A stretch of DNA of 64,000 nucleotides from Kamptonema formosum PCC 10802 (GCF_000332335.1 NZ_KB235948.1:1409469-1473468); one strand, 5' to 3'. Positions 16,586-25,833 are shown, numbered from the stretch's first letter. The notes: generated from the letters alone by a model not told the origin. Program-made: numbers and translations.

Positions 16586-17314
16586 TCATTTCTCTGCCCC
16601 TCTCTCTCCCGTGTTCTTCCTTGGCGCTCCTTTACGGGGGCGGTTTAGCACAGCCGTTGTTGCGATCGCCGCCACACCGCACACCGAAATCCCAGCAACG
16701 CGGAGCGTCTGAGCGGCGGCGCGAACCGTAGCGCCGGTGGTGTAAATGTCATCGAGCAGCAGCACAGGACGCGCGTGCCGGTGGCCCAATCCCTTTCCCA
16801 CCGTGAAAGCGCCGGCAAGGTTTTGCTCCCGCTCAGCCGCACTCAGGCTGAACTGGGCCTCCGTCTCGCGCACCCGCTGCAAACCGTTTCTTTGTAAAGG
16901 TAAACCCGTGACCTCGCAAAAATACTGAGCCAGCAGCTCCGCCTGGTTAAAGCCCCGCTTTTTTAGCTTCGCCGCGTGCAGCGGGATGGGGACAACCGTC
17001 ACCTGTGCGCCGGCGGCACCCTGACTGTTGCGCCAAGCGTCTCCCAGCCAGTGGCCCAGAGGTCTGGCCAGCTCGGGGTGGTTTTCGTATTTGATTGCCG
17101 CGATGGCGCGTTTGAGAGTGCCGCTATACGCCCCCCAGACAAACACCGGCAGTGGGTCTTGCCACAATTGGCCCGGATTGGCCAGCTGGCACTGCTGGAG
17201 CTGCCGGTGGCAGTACCGGCACAGCTCGCCCTCAGCTGGGCGCTGGCAGAGGGGACAGTGGGACTTGAGGAATAAGTTGAGGAATCTTTTCAGCGAGTCA
17301 GTCCAGTTTCCCAT
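16586..17314 (-). CDS. comF: ComF-family phosphoribosyltransferase-like protein
   Basis: A 242-residue protein with an N-terminal zinc-binding double CxxC (CPLCQRPAEGELCRYCHRQL) and a C-terminal phosphoribosyltransferase fold with the PRPP loop VLLLDDIYTTGATVRAAAQTLR. KRGFNQAELLAQYF is also typical. ComF supports handling of incoming single-stranded DNA in natural transformation. It is not operonic with the dprA gene at 31043, the other competence-type gene of the window. A HIP1 site lies near the 3' end. The short tail PRKGAPRKNTGERGAEK is likely disordered. Confidence 0.85.
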   Translation of the reverse strand: MGNWTDSLKRFLNLFLKSHCPLCQRPAEGELCRYCHRQLQQCQLANPGQLWQDPLPVFVWGAYSGTLKRAIAAIKYENHPELARPLGHWLGDAWRNSQGAAGAQVTVVPIPLHAAKLKKRGFNQAELLAQYFCEVTGLPLQRNGLQRVRETEAQFSLSAAEREQNLAGAFTVGKGLGHRHARPVLLLDDIYTTGATVRAAAQTLRVAGISVCGVAAIATTAVLNRPRKGAPRKNTGERGAEK

Positions 17315-17832
17315 CTTCAGTGGCAGTTCTTTTTTGGATCATCCTAACCTGTATGAGCGTTTCCTGAATTCCTGTCCGAGTCGGGATTTGTGAAGTTTTT
17401 TATACTTACCTGAGGCGGCAGGGCTGCTTTGCCCCTCTCATATTAAAGTTTTCACTTCATATAATGTGAACATTTGTCACAGGTAATAAAGAACTGAAAA
17501 TAATCGTTAAGAGCGAGGGAAAATTCGGGCCGTCCCGCTTAATAACTATTCATAATACACACCCTAAGATACTTCAAGGCTGTGCCTGCCAGAGAACTGG
17601 CAGGCAGATAATTTTTAACATTTTGTTTAGATTTTCTGGCTCTGCCACCCTGGCAGTTTTAAGGAGCGGAGATCCCCCCGATACCCTCTCCCCTACCACC
17701 TGCGGGGGTGTTCTACTGTGTTTTGCTGCCAACTTCATGAAAACTTTACAATTTTCTGGGAATCTAGGGAGATTTTTTAAAGAGTTGATGAAGGGCGAAC
17801 ATAAGTGATTCTAAGGATATAGGCTAGATATA
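17315..17832. other. Gene-free AT-rich stretch
   Basis: About 500 bp between the divergent comF and PEP-CTERM genes. It contains a CCTGCCAGAGAACTGGCAGG inverted repeat near 17585 and AT-rich segments that could hold promoters. A 61-residue open frame at 17623 has no recognisable features and is not called. Confidence 0.5.
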
Positions 17833-17962
17833 GCGAACCAACCACAGTAAATACCTCAGACCGGCTTCAGCCTTTTCCCGAGACTGGAGGGCCAAGGCCA
17901 AAGGGTTTACTGAGACGGTTAGCTGAAGAGCCCCTGAAACTTGCGCAGTTTTCAGGACAGGA
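17833..17962 (+). ncRNA. Candidate structured leader RNA of the PEP-CTERM gene
   Basis: Several complementary segments occur in order. AACC-CAGTAAA (17840-17851) pairs with TTTACTG-GGTT (17906-17920); CTTCAGC (17865-17871) pairs with GCTGAAG (17922-17928), crossing the first pairing; CCTTT (17871-17875) pairs with AAAGG (17900-17904); and CCTGAAA...TTTCAGG (17933-17956) forms a local hairpin. Crossing pairings mean a pseudoknot or two alternative folds, as in riboswitches. No known riboswitch family was recognised. It lies about 300 nt before the start codon. Function is conjecture. Confidence 0.35.
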
Positions 17963-18258
17963 GGCAGTACCTGACTGAACTAAAGCTGGTTATAAAGTGA
18001 AGTTCAGTCGAGCGATACGCTTGTTTAATAATTGGCTGAGTCTCATCTGGCAGGCTGATATCGGGGTGCGTTTGGAGTTGGGTATCTAGAGACATAACCT
18101 GTCGGGCTTATTCTGACTGCTCACAGACAGCAATAAGCACAAAAGATTGAGGACGAGACTGCAGCCAATAGCGCAACGACTCTGAGTTCTGAATAGAATT
18201 CAAGCGTCAGTCAGAGGCTGTTAAAACGTTCTTGTGAATTCCCCAGGAGGGGTCTGTC

Positions 18259-19062
18259 ATGTCTGCACTTTCTCTGAACAAATTCTTGACTTCTACCGCC
18301 GGCGTGGGATTGATGACTCTGGCAACAGTGATTACTTCCGGCGAAGCCGCCAGGGCTGTTAATTTCGGCACTTCTTGGGACGGTCCAGGACAATCGCTCC
18401 AGGAGCAGTTGGACGCAATTACGGTAGGCGGACCAAACATAGACACAGTAAACGACCAGACCGGTTTTCAGCTGTTCACCAACACGGCAAGCGGCGGATC
18501 TGTAGCGAGCTTTATGTTTGAGATAGCCGGTTTTGCACCAGCTAACAAGTTCGGGATATACAATGCAAACGGAGTCAAGGCTCAGCTGTTTGGCGGCGCT
18601 AATGACGTGTCAGATCAGTCGTTTATAAGCTTCAACAACGGCGACGTTGCGGTTTCAACCATAGGTTGGGCACCCGGTAACGCTCCACCTCCAAGCGCCG
18701 CCCTTTACCAAGGCTTTGGGAACGTCTTCGGTTTTTACCTAGAAAATGGTAACGGCGAGACTTTCTATTCGGAGGCTTCTCGCAACCAGGATGGCTATCA
18801 ACAAAGTGTGATTTATCAGGGAAACAACCAGACTCAACTCCAGATTCCCGGTAAGAGCGCAGGGACATTTACGGAGAATGAATTCATCATCGCTTTCGAG
18901 GATCTCACCCGGGCTGGCAGTACCGACCATGACTTTAATGACATGGTGGTTATGGTAGAATCTGTGAAGCCTGTTCCAGAACCGGCAACGCTTGCCGGTT
19001 TGGGATTAGTCGCGGGGGCGCTGGGACTGAAAGGCCGGCGCAAAGCTAGCAAGACTTGCTAG
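18259..19062 (+). CDS. PEP-CTERM secreted protein with DUF4114-like region
   Basis: A 267-residue exported protein: signal peptide MSALSLNKFLTSTAGVGLMTLATVITSGEA, a beta-rich middle, the acidic STDHDFNDMVVMVE motif typical of DUF4114-type domains, and a C-terminal sorting signal of PVPEPATLAGLGLVAGALGLKGRRK (PEP motif, hydrophobic span, basic tail). PEP-CTERM proteins are processed by exosortases and go to the cell surface or matrix. AGGAGG lies 9 bases before the ATG. It has an unusually long leader (see 17833-17962). The precise function is unknown. Confidence 0.85.
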   Translation: MSALSLNKFLTSTAGVGLMTLATVITSGEAARAVNFGTSWDGPGQSLQEQLDAITVGGPNIDTVNDQTGFQLFTNTASGGSVASFMFEIAGFAPANKFGIYNANGVKAQLFGGANDVSDQSFISFNNGDVAVSTIGWAPGNAPPPSAALYQGFGNVFGFYLENGNGETFYSEASRNQDGYQQSVIYQGNNQTQLQIPGKSAGTFTENEFIIAFEDLTRAGSTDHDFNDMVVMVESVKPVPEPATLAGLGLVAGALGLKGRRKASKTC

Positions 19063-19224
19063 ATATAAATCCTAGCAGGTTGTCAAGAGAGTGTTGGCTG
19101 ATTTCCCCCTGGCCATATCCCGACAAACGGAGGAATAAAACCGGGGAGTTTATCGGAAACAGGTAAAGAAGCCAGAAACCGGGTTTATTGTGACAATCAA
19201 CCCGGTTATTGGCCCAATTAATGC

Positions 19225-20067
19225 TTACCGGCTGTTGCGAATGTAGCCGGTTTCTTTGAGAAACTTCTGCAAATCAGAGAAAAATTGCTCGCGATTGCGC
19301 AGGCGGTAAGCTTGCCGCACCTTTTGCCAGCCGTCCTCTCCCTGACCCAGCAAGTATTTATCGGCAACATAAGCCGCCAAGATGCCTTTCACCGCCAGAC
19401 CTTCCGCATCGGTGCCATTTTTCTGCGCCTGCTGGAAATCTTGCCACAGCTGGTAAGCTTGACTGTAAATCTGCTGGGGATACTGGCGGGTGACGTCGCT
19501 CATTTTGCCCTGCCGGTACTGCCAAATTTGCACAGGAAAACGGGAGCCGGCGTAGGCAGTGAATTGAGCCGCAAATCGGTCATCCCCACTGTTAAACTCG
19601 GGCAAACCGTCTCTGTCTAAATCCCGGAGCGTGTAGCCAACATTTCCCCAAGGATGCTTCAGGTAAGTGTGCGGGCTTTTCGCTGAGTCAGAGCGATAAA
19701 TCAGAGAGTAGGTGCAGCAGTGGGCACCGCCGGTATAAAAATCCACAATCACTTCAGGTTCCTTATCCCCGTCTAAGTCTTGAACCTGAAAGCCGGCGTT
19801 TCTGCCCCCCCCTCCCATCGCCGCCAAGGGGCGGTCGTATTCGCTCTCCACCGGCACCGGCTGGTCTGAAACCGTCTTGCCGGCGCGGGTTATTCTCAAC
19901 CGTACATTGCTGAACCTGTAGTCCTGTTGCTGGTAGCTGAGATCCGCCCTTACATTTCCCGATTCAGCTGTTTTGACTTCAGCCGCAGCCTGGTTTGCCG
20001 CCATAATCGCAGCGCTGAAAGCCAGAAATGCCAGAGATTTGCGCAACAAAGAATCAATACAAATCAC
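19225..20067 (-). CDS. Secreted FG-GAP/VCBS-like protein, paralogue of the SLH protein
   Basis: A 280-residue product when started at GTG 20067, which follows GGAG by 7 bases and gives a signal peptide (RKSLAFLAFSAAIMAANQAAA). The longer ATG frame adds 22 residues derived from intergenic sequence. The mature part contains DLDGDKEPEVIVDFY, CCTYSLIYRS, DLDRDGLPEF and an ending VRQAYRLRNREQFFSDLQKFLKETGYIR, all with close counterparts in the C-terminal half of the SLH protein at 12825-14240. The Asp-rich loops suggest calcium binding outside the cell. It lacks an anchor, so it is probably periplasmic or released. Confidence 0.75.
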   Translation of the reverse strand: MICIDSLLRKSLAFLAFSAAIMAANQAAAEVKTAESGNVRADLSYQQQDYRFSNVRLRITRAGKTVSDQPVPVESEYDRPLAAMGGGGRNAGFQVQDLDGDKEPEVIVDFYTGGAHCCTYSLIYRSDSAKSPHTYLKHPWGNVGYTLRDLDRDGLPEFNSGDDRFAAQFTAYAGSRFPVQIWQYRQGKMSDVTRQYPQQIYSQAYQLWQDFQQAQKNGTDAEGLAVKGILAAYVADKYLLGQGEDGWQKVRQAYRLRNREQFFSDLQKFLKETGYIRNSR

Positions 20068-20145
20068 AGGTTTTCTCCAAAAAATATAAGTAGAATTAGG
20101 GTGCCGTTCCCAGCGGTAAAGCACCCCTGCCAATAGAAAACATTG

Positions 20146-21045
20146 TCAAGATTGTGCGGTCGGCAAGTCTGACTCAGAGGTTCCCGCAGATGTGCGGGCG
20201 CGACTTTGCCAGTATAAAATAGCCAAAGTCATTTGCTTGAACAGCCAGTACAAAACAGCAATCACCAGAAACGTAACAGCCATCACTAGGGCCGGACGTT
20301 TTTCGGTTAAATCATTGAACACACTCATAACTACATCGTCCGGTTTAGTGAGAATGTGCCAGCTGTTTAACCGTTTAAATCTCCCCAGATAGATGCCAAC
20401 GGTACTCAGGCCATGCAGAATTAACTCCACCCACAAGATAAATTTGCCTAAACCGTGCCCCTTCAGGTAATACCCCACATAAATCAAAGATAGCACATAG
20501 GCTTCAAATCCCACAATCATAAACAGCAGATATTGCGGAATCACGACCAGGGTGATAACCCAAACCGAGTGATACCATTTAAGATTTTCGTAGAAGTGAA
20601 GAATGTCCGTTAAAACGTAAGGCGCATTCGGCAAGAACCCGATAAAAACCAGCAATCCAACCCACCAGAGGAGAGAGCGAGTTCCCCGCAGGCGCAACCA
20701 GAAAATATCCAGCCCCATGAGAACCAGCGTCAGCGCAATCGCCCCGACTAAGTAACTCGTGTCTATCCCTAAGTCAATGCTGTCCATCTCTGAGTGAATC
20801 CTGTGCACGGCAGGCTTCAGTTTGTTCAGGTTCCCGTAATTGTAACTCCCGTAGAAGGGTATCCAAGTAGCGCCCATCAGCAGGAACACACCCCAGCGCA
20901 GCCAGCGCGACCTTGGCCAGTAGAACAGCCAAAAACTGATCGCCAGGGGGATCAAGGCCAACAAAAGATTCCAGGTCATCCACCTGTTATTGTCCATGAT
21001 TACCAGCCTGGCCAAGTGAATCAACTCCATCAACTCCACTTTCAT
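20146..21045 (-). CDS. DUF1361 membrane protein, copy A
   Basis: A 299-residue multi-pass membrane protein with at least seven hydrophobic spans and the DUF1361 pattern (GFLPNAPYVLTDILHFY, RGTRSLLWWVG, VWITLVVIPQYLLFMIVGFEAYVLSLIYVG). The function of DUF1361 is unknown. AGGAG precedes the ATG by 8 bases. It is a close paralogue of the next upstream gene on the same strand (21162-22040). A membrane topology with both a long loop and short tail is expected; no catalytic residues were identified. Confidence 0.8.
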   Translation of the reverse strand: MKVELMELIHLARLVIMDNNRWMTWNLLLALIPLAISFWLFYWPRSRWLRWGVFLLMGATWIPFYGSYNYGNLNKLKPAVHRIHSEMDSIDLGIDTSYLVGAIALTLVLMGLDIFWLRLRGTRSLLWWVGLLVFIGFLPNAPYVLTDILHFYENLKWYHSVWVITLVVIPQYLLFMIVGFEAYVLSLIYVGYYLKGHGLGKFILWVELILHGLSTVGIYLGRFKRLNSWHILTKPDDVVMSVFNDLTEKRPALVMAVTFLVIAVLYWLFKQMTLAILYWQSRARTSAGTSESDLPTAQS

Positions 21046-21161
21046 GCTGTTATCTCCTTGCTATAATTAAGGTTTTCCAGATCCAAATTACGGCAGCGCA
21101 GCAAAAAACTTCCAGCCGTGCCAAAATGCTCTGCTCACAATAATAGCGCGCTTCCGTTCAT

Positions 21162-22040
21162 TCAAGATTGTGGTTTCGGCAAGTCTGACTGAGAGGTTAC
21201 CACAGATGCGATGGCGCGACTTCGCCCCGATAAAACAGCCAAAGTTATTTTTTTCATCAGCCAGTACAAAACGGCAATCACCACAAACGTAACAGCCATC
21301 ACTAGCGCCGGACGTTTGCCGGTTAAATCATTGAACACGCTCATCACTAGCGTGTCCGGTTGAGTGATGATGTGCCAGCTATTGAACCGCTGAAATCGCC
21401 CCAGATAGATGCCAATGGCGCTAAGACCATGCACAATTAACTCCACCCACACGATAAATTTCTCTGAGCCGTGCCGCTTCAAATAGTCACCCAAGTAAAT
21501 CAAAGATAGCACGTAGGCTTCAAATCCCACAACCATAAACAGCAGGTACTGCGGAATCAGGACGAGGGTGGTCACCCAGACCGAGTAGTTCTGGCGAATA
21601 TCTTCGTAGAGGTGAATAATGTCGGTTAAAACGTAAGGCGCATTCGGCAAGAACCCGATAAAAATCAGGAATCCAGCCCACCAGAGGAGGGAGCGAGTTC
21701 CGCGCAGGCGCAACAGGAAGATATCCAGCCCCATGAGAACCAGCGTCAGCGCAATCGCCCCGACTAAGTAACTGGTGTCCATTCCCAAGTAAATGCTGTA
21801 AAGGTCTTGCTTGAGCTTGATTACGTGTCCGGCATTGTAACGCCGCACGCCGAGAACGAAAGTAACACCCAGCAGGAGGAACACCCCCCAGCGCAGCGAG
21901 CGCGACCTTGGCCGGTGGAACAGCCAAAAACTGATGGCCACCGGCACCAAGGCCAAAAACAGATTCCAGGCCATCCACCCGCTATTGGCCAGGATGGCCT
22001 TCCACGCCTCGCCGAGCAGAGAAATCAGTTCAAATTTCAC
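21162..22040 (-). CDS. DUF1361 membrane protein, copy B
   Basis: A 292-residue paralogue of the adjacent DUF1361 gene, sharing long stretches such as DTSYLVGAIALTLVLMGLDIF and FNDLTGKRPALVMAVTF. It starts with GTG at 22040 preceded by AGGAG. The two genes have the same orientation with a ~115-bp gap and probably arose by tandem duplication; they differ most in the loop after the first two helices and in the last 20 residues. Confidence 0.8.
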   Translation of the reverse strand: MKFELISLLGEAWKAILANSGWMAWNLFLALVPVAISFWLFHRPRSRSLRWGVFLLLGVTFVLGVRRYNAGHVIKLKQDLYSIYLGMDTSYLVGAIALTLVLMGLDIFLLRLRGTRSLLWWAGFLIFIGFLPNAPYVLTDIIHLYEDIRQNYSVWVTTLVLIPQYLLFMVVGFEAYVLSLIYLGDYLKRHGSEKFIVWVELIVHGLSAIGIYLGRFQRFNSWHIITQPDTLVMSVFNDLTGKRPALVMAVTFVVIAVLYWLMKKITLAVLSGRSRAIASVVTSQSDLPKPQS

Positions 22041-22082
22041 GCTATTATCTCCTTTTGTGCTAAAATACAGGAGGTTAGGCTG

Positions 22083-22989
22083 TCAGGCCGGCTGTCGCTC
22101 AGCCGGGCGAGAACTCAAGCCAGACCCCTGCTGAATCGGAATCTCAATGTGGAATGCGGTTCCTTTTCCGGGTTCTGAAATACAATTTAGCTGTCCGCCA
22201 TGCTGTTCCACAACTATCTGGTAGCTGATGGACATGCCCAAGCCAGTGCCCTTGCCCATTTCTTTAGTCCACTTCTTTAGTCCTGAAAAATGGGTCAAAA
22301 ATCCGCTCTTTTACAGACTGGGGCATTCCTGGACCATTGTCGGCAATAAGAACCCTCACACCCCCACCGTCTTTCACCTCAGTGCGGATGGTTATGGCTC
22401 CGGGGTTAGCTGCAATTTCTGCCGGCGTTAATTTGCAGTCGCGCTCCTCGATGGCATCAATCGCATTGGCGAGAATATTCATAAACACCTGATTTAGCTT
22501 GCTGGCAGAGCACTCCACCGGCGGCCAGTGCCCGTAATCCCTCACCACCTCAATTCCCGGACAGTCGCCACGGGCTTTCATGCGGTTCTTCAAAATCAGC
22601 AGCGCACTCTCAATCCCCTCGTGAATATCCACCTCCTTCATATCGGCTTCATCCAGCCGCGAGAAAGTGCGCAGAGAGAGGACAATTTGCCGGATGCGCT
22701 CTGTTCCCCCTTTCATATAGGACAGGATTTTTGGCAGGTCTTCCTCCAGGAATTCCAGGTCAATTTCCTCAATCAATTCTTCTAGTCTCGGGCTGGGTTG
22801 GGGATATTCCTCTCGATACAGATGTATTAAGTCCAGCAAATCTCCAGTCTAATCCCCGATATGGGTGAGATTGCCGTGGATAAAATTGACGGGGCTGTTG
22901 ATTTCGTGAGCCACACCGGCAACCAGCTGCCCCAGAGACGACATTTTTTCCGTCTGTATCAGCTGGGCTATTAGAAAATTTAAAGCTAT
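22083..22989 (-). pseudogene. Decayed sensor histidine kinase
   Basis: The kinase core can be read in three pieces. From 22989: [26 protein letters not shown] with the phospho-acceptor histidine, then an in-frame TAG after THIGD; the same frame continues TGDLLDLIHLYREEYPQP through QVFMNILANAIDAI (N box) and IADNGPGMP to RIFDPFFRTKEVD and stops. A shift then gives KEMGKGTGLGMSISYQIVVEQHGG (G2 box) to the stop at 22083. The shift coincides with a 13-bp tandem duplication (GGACTAAAGAAGT, GGACTAAAGAAAT) at about 22263-22288. The N-terminal sensor part is missing upstream. At least three lesions make it a pseudogene. Confidence 0.85.
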
Positions 22990-23100
22990 TCAGACAAGCC
23001 CTGCCAGTTGCCGGCGAAAAGCGGAACCCGCCGGTGGCGTCCCCCCCGCCGCCGGCCCTGCTATTGGCCCCCACCCCTCTCCCAGTGGCCAAATAGCATA

Positions 23101-23128
23101 GCCGGTGAGCGCTGTCACGCTCACCGGC
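23101..23128. repeat. Perfect 11-bp inverted repeat
   Basis: GCCGGTGAGCG (23101-23111) with CGCTCACCGGC (23118-23128), 6-nt loop, no T-run. It is upstream of the kinase remnant. Confidence 0.7.
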
Positions 23129-23148
23129 TGCTTGATTTCGCCATGATT

Positions 23149-23187
23149 TCAATCCCTGATAGGGATTAATAACTGCACCCGCCTCAA
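23149..23187 (+). repeat. Solitary CRISPR-like repeat
   Basis: GATTTCAATCCCTGATAGGGATT followed by AATAACTGCACC resembles cyanobacterial CRISPR repeats of the TTTCAATCCCTRATAGGGATT type. A weaker related stretch lies 45 bp later at 23195, too close for a normal repeat-spacer period. No cas gene is in the window. It may be an array relic or chance. Confidence 0.25.
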
Positions 23188-23315
23188 GACAGTCCAACCC
23201 CCAAAGGGATTAAACACAATCTGCCGTGCCGCCTGACCCGGACAGCGGCTACAGCCGCAAACGTGGGCCCACCAGTCCAGCGGGCGGGGCCGGGTTGAAA
23301 ACCCGCCCCTACCAG

Positions 23316-23471
23316 TTACGACAGGTAGTTGGCTTCCGCTTCCAGCAACCGAATCAAGTTTTGGTCGCCCTTGGCCCTCGCCAGTTCCAGCCGGTGCTGT
23401 AAATTTTTGTAAAGGTTGGCCCGGTGGGTGGCTGCAGTTTCTTTCAATATTTCTTGACGTGTTTTGTTCAT
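23316..23471 (-). CDS. Conserved-type 51-residue protein
   Basis: ATG at 23471 preceded by GAGGAA 9-10 bases upstream opens a 51-codon frame ending at TAA 23316: MNKTRQEILKETAATHRANL, then YKNLQHRLELARAKGD, QNLIRLLEAEANYLS. The composition is helical and charged with a regular hydrophobic pattern, and codon use resembles real genes. I recall similar 50-residue proteins (THRxNLYxxLQxRLExARAKGDxxLIRxLEAE) in cyanobacteria with unknown role. It is shorter than many gene-calling cut-offs and is easily missed. Confidence 0.65.
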   Translation of the reverse strand: MNKTRQEILKETAATHRANLYKNLQHRLELARAKGDQNLIRLLEAEANYLS

Positions 23472-24036
23472 GGTGAACATTCCTCAAACCCAACTTGCTA
23501 TACTCGCTTCATCTTCAATATAGCACGTTCAGAAAAAACTGTATCGAAATTTACCGAATCTTTATCTTTTTGTTTAGATTCCTCACCCGTGGCCAGCCCC
23601 ATCGCTGAGCCGCCCAGAGGGCCTGCCGCTTTGCCGGCCACTAATCCGGCTAATGAGCAGGCAAACAAGTGCGCGTGCCGCCAGACGCCCGGTTTCTCAA
23701 AGAACCAGGCTTCTTAGCTCCGAATGCGGTGTCCCGCCTGCCGGCTTTCTGAATTTGAGATAATTTTACTGCCGGAAAGTATTTAAGTATACCTAGCCGG
23801 CAGCGAAATCCTCAACCCTGACCGGCACGGCACCCACCCCAGCCAGGAATGCCAGCAGCTGACTTGCGCCGGCACCGTGCCGGTGCCGGCACCCCCTCCA
23901 GTGTCAGGGTGCCGGTCCGTCCCCGAACAGTAACCTGAAAAGCATTATATTATATCACTGTCAAACCTTTCTGTCAAGATAAACGCACGGGTGCCTTGGT
24001 TCGAGTGCCGGAGCGCCGTCACCGGGCCAGAACCAG
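23472..24036. other. Gene-free stretch with GC-rich repeats
   Basis: Contains a degraded CCCGGTTTCTCAAAGAACCAGGC palindrome near 23689 and a run of GTGCCGGTGCCGGCACC-type words near 23875. No gene was found. Confidence 0.5.
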
Positions 24037-25833
24037 TTAGTGCGAAACAGCGGGGGACTTTGGAGCGGGCTTTTGGCTGAAATAGGTTTTGAATATCTCG
24101 TGAGCGATGGGGACAGCAGAAACAGCGCCAAATCCGCCATTTTCCACAACGATACCGATGGCAATCTGCGGGTCGCTAGCGGGCCCATAGGCCACATAAT
24201 TGGCGTTGTCTTCCTGTCCGGGGACTTCAGCGGTGCCGGTTTTCCCAGCCGTCAGGGGGATGGAACCGTCATTGAGCTGCTGCCCCGTACCCTTTTGCAC
24301 CACAGCAATCAGTCCCTTGCGAATGGTTGCAATCGTTTCCGGTTTCATGCCGGTGGGCTCCGGTTTAGTCGCCGGCGTGTTAGTTTGAGAGGCCAGCAGG
24401 TGCGGCTTGACTCTGTTCCCGCCATTGGCAATCGCCGCCACCATCACCGCCATCTCCAGGGGCGTCACCAGCACCAGACCCTGACCGATGGCCATCGTCA
24501 CCGTATCCCCCACATACCAATCCTCACCGTAAAGCTTCAGTTTCTCCGCCGGCGCCGGTGCGGAACCGTGAGCCCCCTGATCCAGCCCCAGCAGGCCCAA
24601 ATCCGTTGTCTCGCCAATTCCCAGCCGGTGCGCCCATTTGGAAATCTCTTCCGGGCCAACTGCCACACCCATTTGATAGAAAAAGGTGTTGCTGCTGTAG
24701 GCAAAGGCGTCAGGAAAGCCGATTGGGCCATAACCGGCACCGTGTTCGTAGAAATCAATGCCCCCGATTCTAACAGAAGAAGAGCTGACCAGAACAGAGT
24801 TCGGTGGGAACTTGCCCGACTCCATGCCGGCTGCTGCAGTGACAATTTTGAACGTGCTTCCCGGCGGGTAGCCTTGCAGGGCGCGGTTCAGAAATGGCTT
24901 GTCCTGAGCCTGCAGGCGCTGCCAGTCGGCTTGGGTTATCCTGCCGGTGAACAGGTTGGGGTTAAACTTCGGCCCACTGGCCATCGCTAAAACCGCTCCC
25001 GTTTTTACATCCAGCACCACCACCCCTCCGCGCCGGTTGCCGAGGGCTTTTTCGGCGGTTTTCTGCAAGTCCAGGTCAATCGTCAGCTGCACCGGCTCCC
25101 CAGCAATCGGAGGGTTGATGCCGAGCTCGCGCAACTCGCTGCCGGTGGCGTCCACCTCCACCAGCCGGTTGCCCCAAACACCGGCGATTTTATCATTGAT
25201 TTGGCGTTCCAGCCCCATTTTGCCGACAATCATCCCCATCGGATACTGCGGGTTAGCTTGCAAGTCCTCTTCACTTGCTTCCCCAATGTAGCCCAGGACG
25301 TGGGCGGCGAGATCGCCGTGCGGGTAGTTGCGGCTGGATTCCGCCCGAATTTCCACCCCCGGAAATTCAGGCGAGCGCTCCGCCAGGGCCAAAAACGCCT
25401 TTGAGCTGAGATCCCGGCTGACGCGCACCGGCATTGGGGATTTATAGCCCGCCTTCTCCAGTGTTTTGAGGATGTCACTGGCGGGAATGTCCAGCAGAGC
25501 GCTGAGCTTGGCCGCCGTCTGGGGCCATTTTTGTTTCGGCTGTTCCTTCGGCCACAAATACACCGAGCGCGACAGGCGGTTAGCCGCCAGCAGTTTGCCA
25601 TTGCGGTCGAGGATGTTGCCCCGATCGGAAATAATCGGCACCGGGCGGAGGCGGTTTTGCTCCGCTCGCTGCCGGTTCTCCTCCCCGTGAAGCACCTGCA
25701 GCTGAACCAGACGGGCAACAGACGCGCTCATTAAAACGGTCACGAGCCCCATCAAAATCACCGACCGGCTGGCTCGGGGCAGAGTTATGTCAGCAGGAGG
25801 TTTTGGAGAAGAAAAAGAAAATTCCCTAGCCAT
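24037..25833 (-). CDS. mrdA: Penicillin-binding protein 2 (elongation transpeptidase)
   Basis: Cross-links peptidoglycan during lateral wall growth with the RodA/MreB machinery. The 598-residue product has one N-terminal membrane anchor (SVILMGLVTVLMSASVARLVQL), the dimerisation segment PVPIISDRGNILDRNG, and a class B transpeptidase domain with catalytic serine in GSTFKI near residue 322, SSN near 381 and KTG in TAGKTGTAEVPG near 528. All three active-site motifs are intact. GAGG lies 11 bases before the ATG. The neighbours are not division genes; a rodA partner is not present in the window. Confidence 0.92.
   Translation of the reverse strand: MAREFSFSSPKPPADITLPRASRSVILMGLVTVLMSASVARLVQLQVLHGEENRQRAEQNRLRPVPIISDRGNILDRNGKLLAANRLSRSVYLWPKEQPKQKWPQTAAKLSALLDIPASDILKTLEKAGYKSPMPVRVSRDLSSKAFLALAERSPEFPGVEIRAESSRNYPHGDLAAHVLGYIGEASEEDLQANPQYPMGMIVGKMGLERQINDKIAGVWGNRLVEVDATGSELRELGINPPIAGEPVQLTIDLDLQKTAEKALGNRRGGVVVLDVKTGAVLAMASGPKFNPNLFTGRITQADWQRLQAQDKPFLNRALQGYPPGSTFKIVTAAAGMESGKFPPNSVLVSSSSVRIGGIDFYEHGAGYGPIGFPDAFAYSSNTFFYQMGVAVGPEEISKWAHRLGIGETTDLGLLGLDQGAHGSAPAPAEKLKLYGEDWYVGDTVTMAIGQGLVLVTPLEMAVMVAAIANGGNRVKPHLLASQTNTPATKPEPTGMKPETIATIRKGLIAVVQKGTGQQLNDGSIPLTAGKTGTAEVPGQEDNANYVAYGPASDPQIAIGIVVENGGFGAVSAVPIAHEIFKTYFSQKPAPKSPAVSH

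Noticed and set aside
23195..23230. Second CRISPR repeat
   Set aside because: Only partial similarity and 45-bp spacing, too short for repeat plus spacer.
23985..24030. tRNA-like GGTTCGAG sequence
   Set aside because: No acceptor, D or anticodon stems around it.
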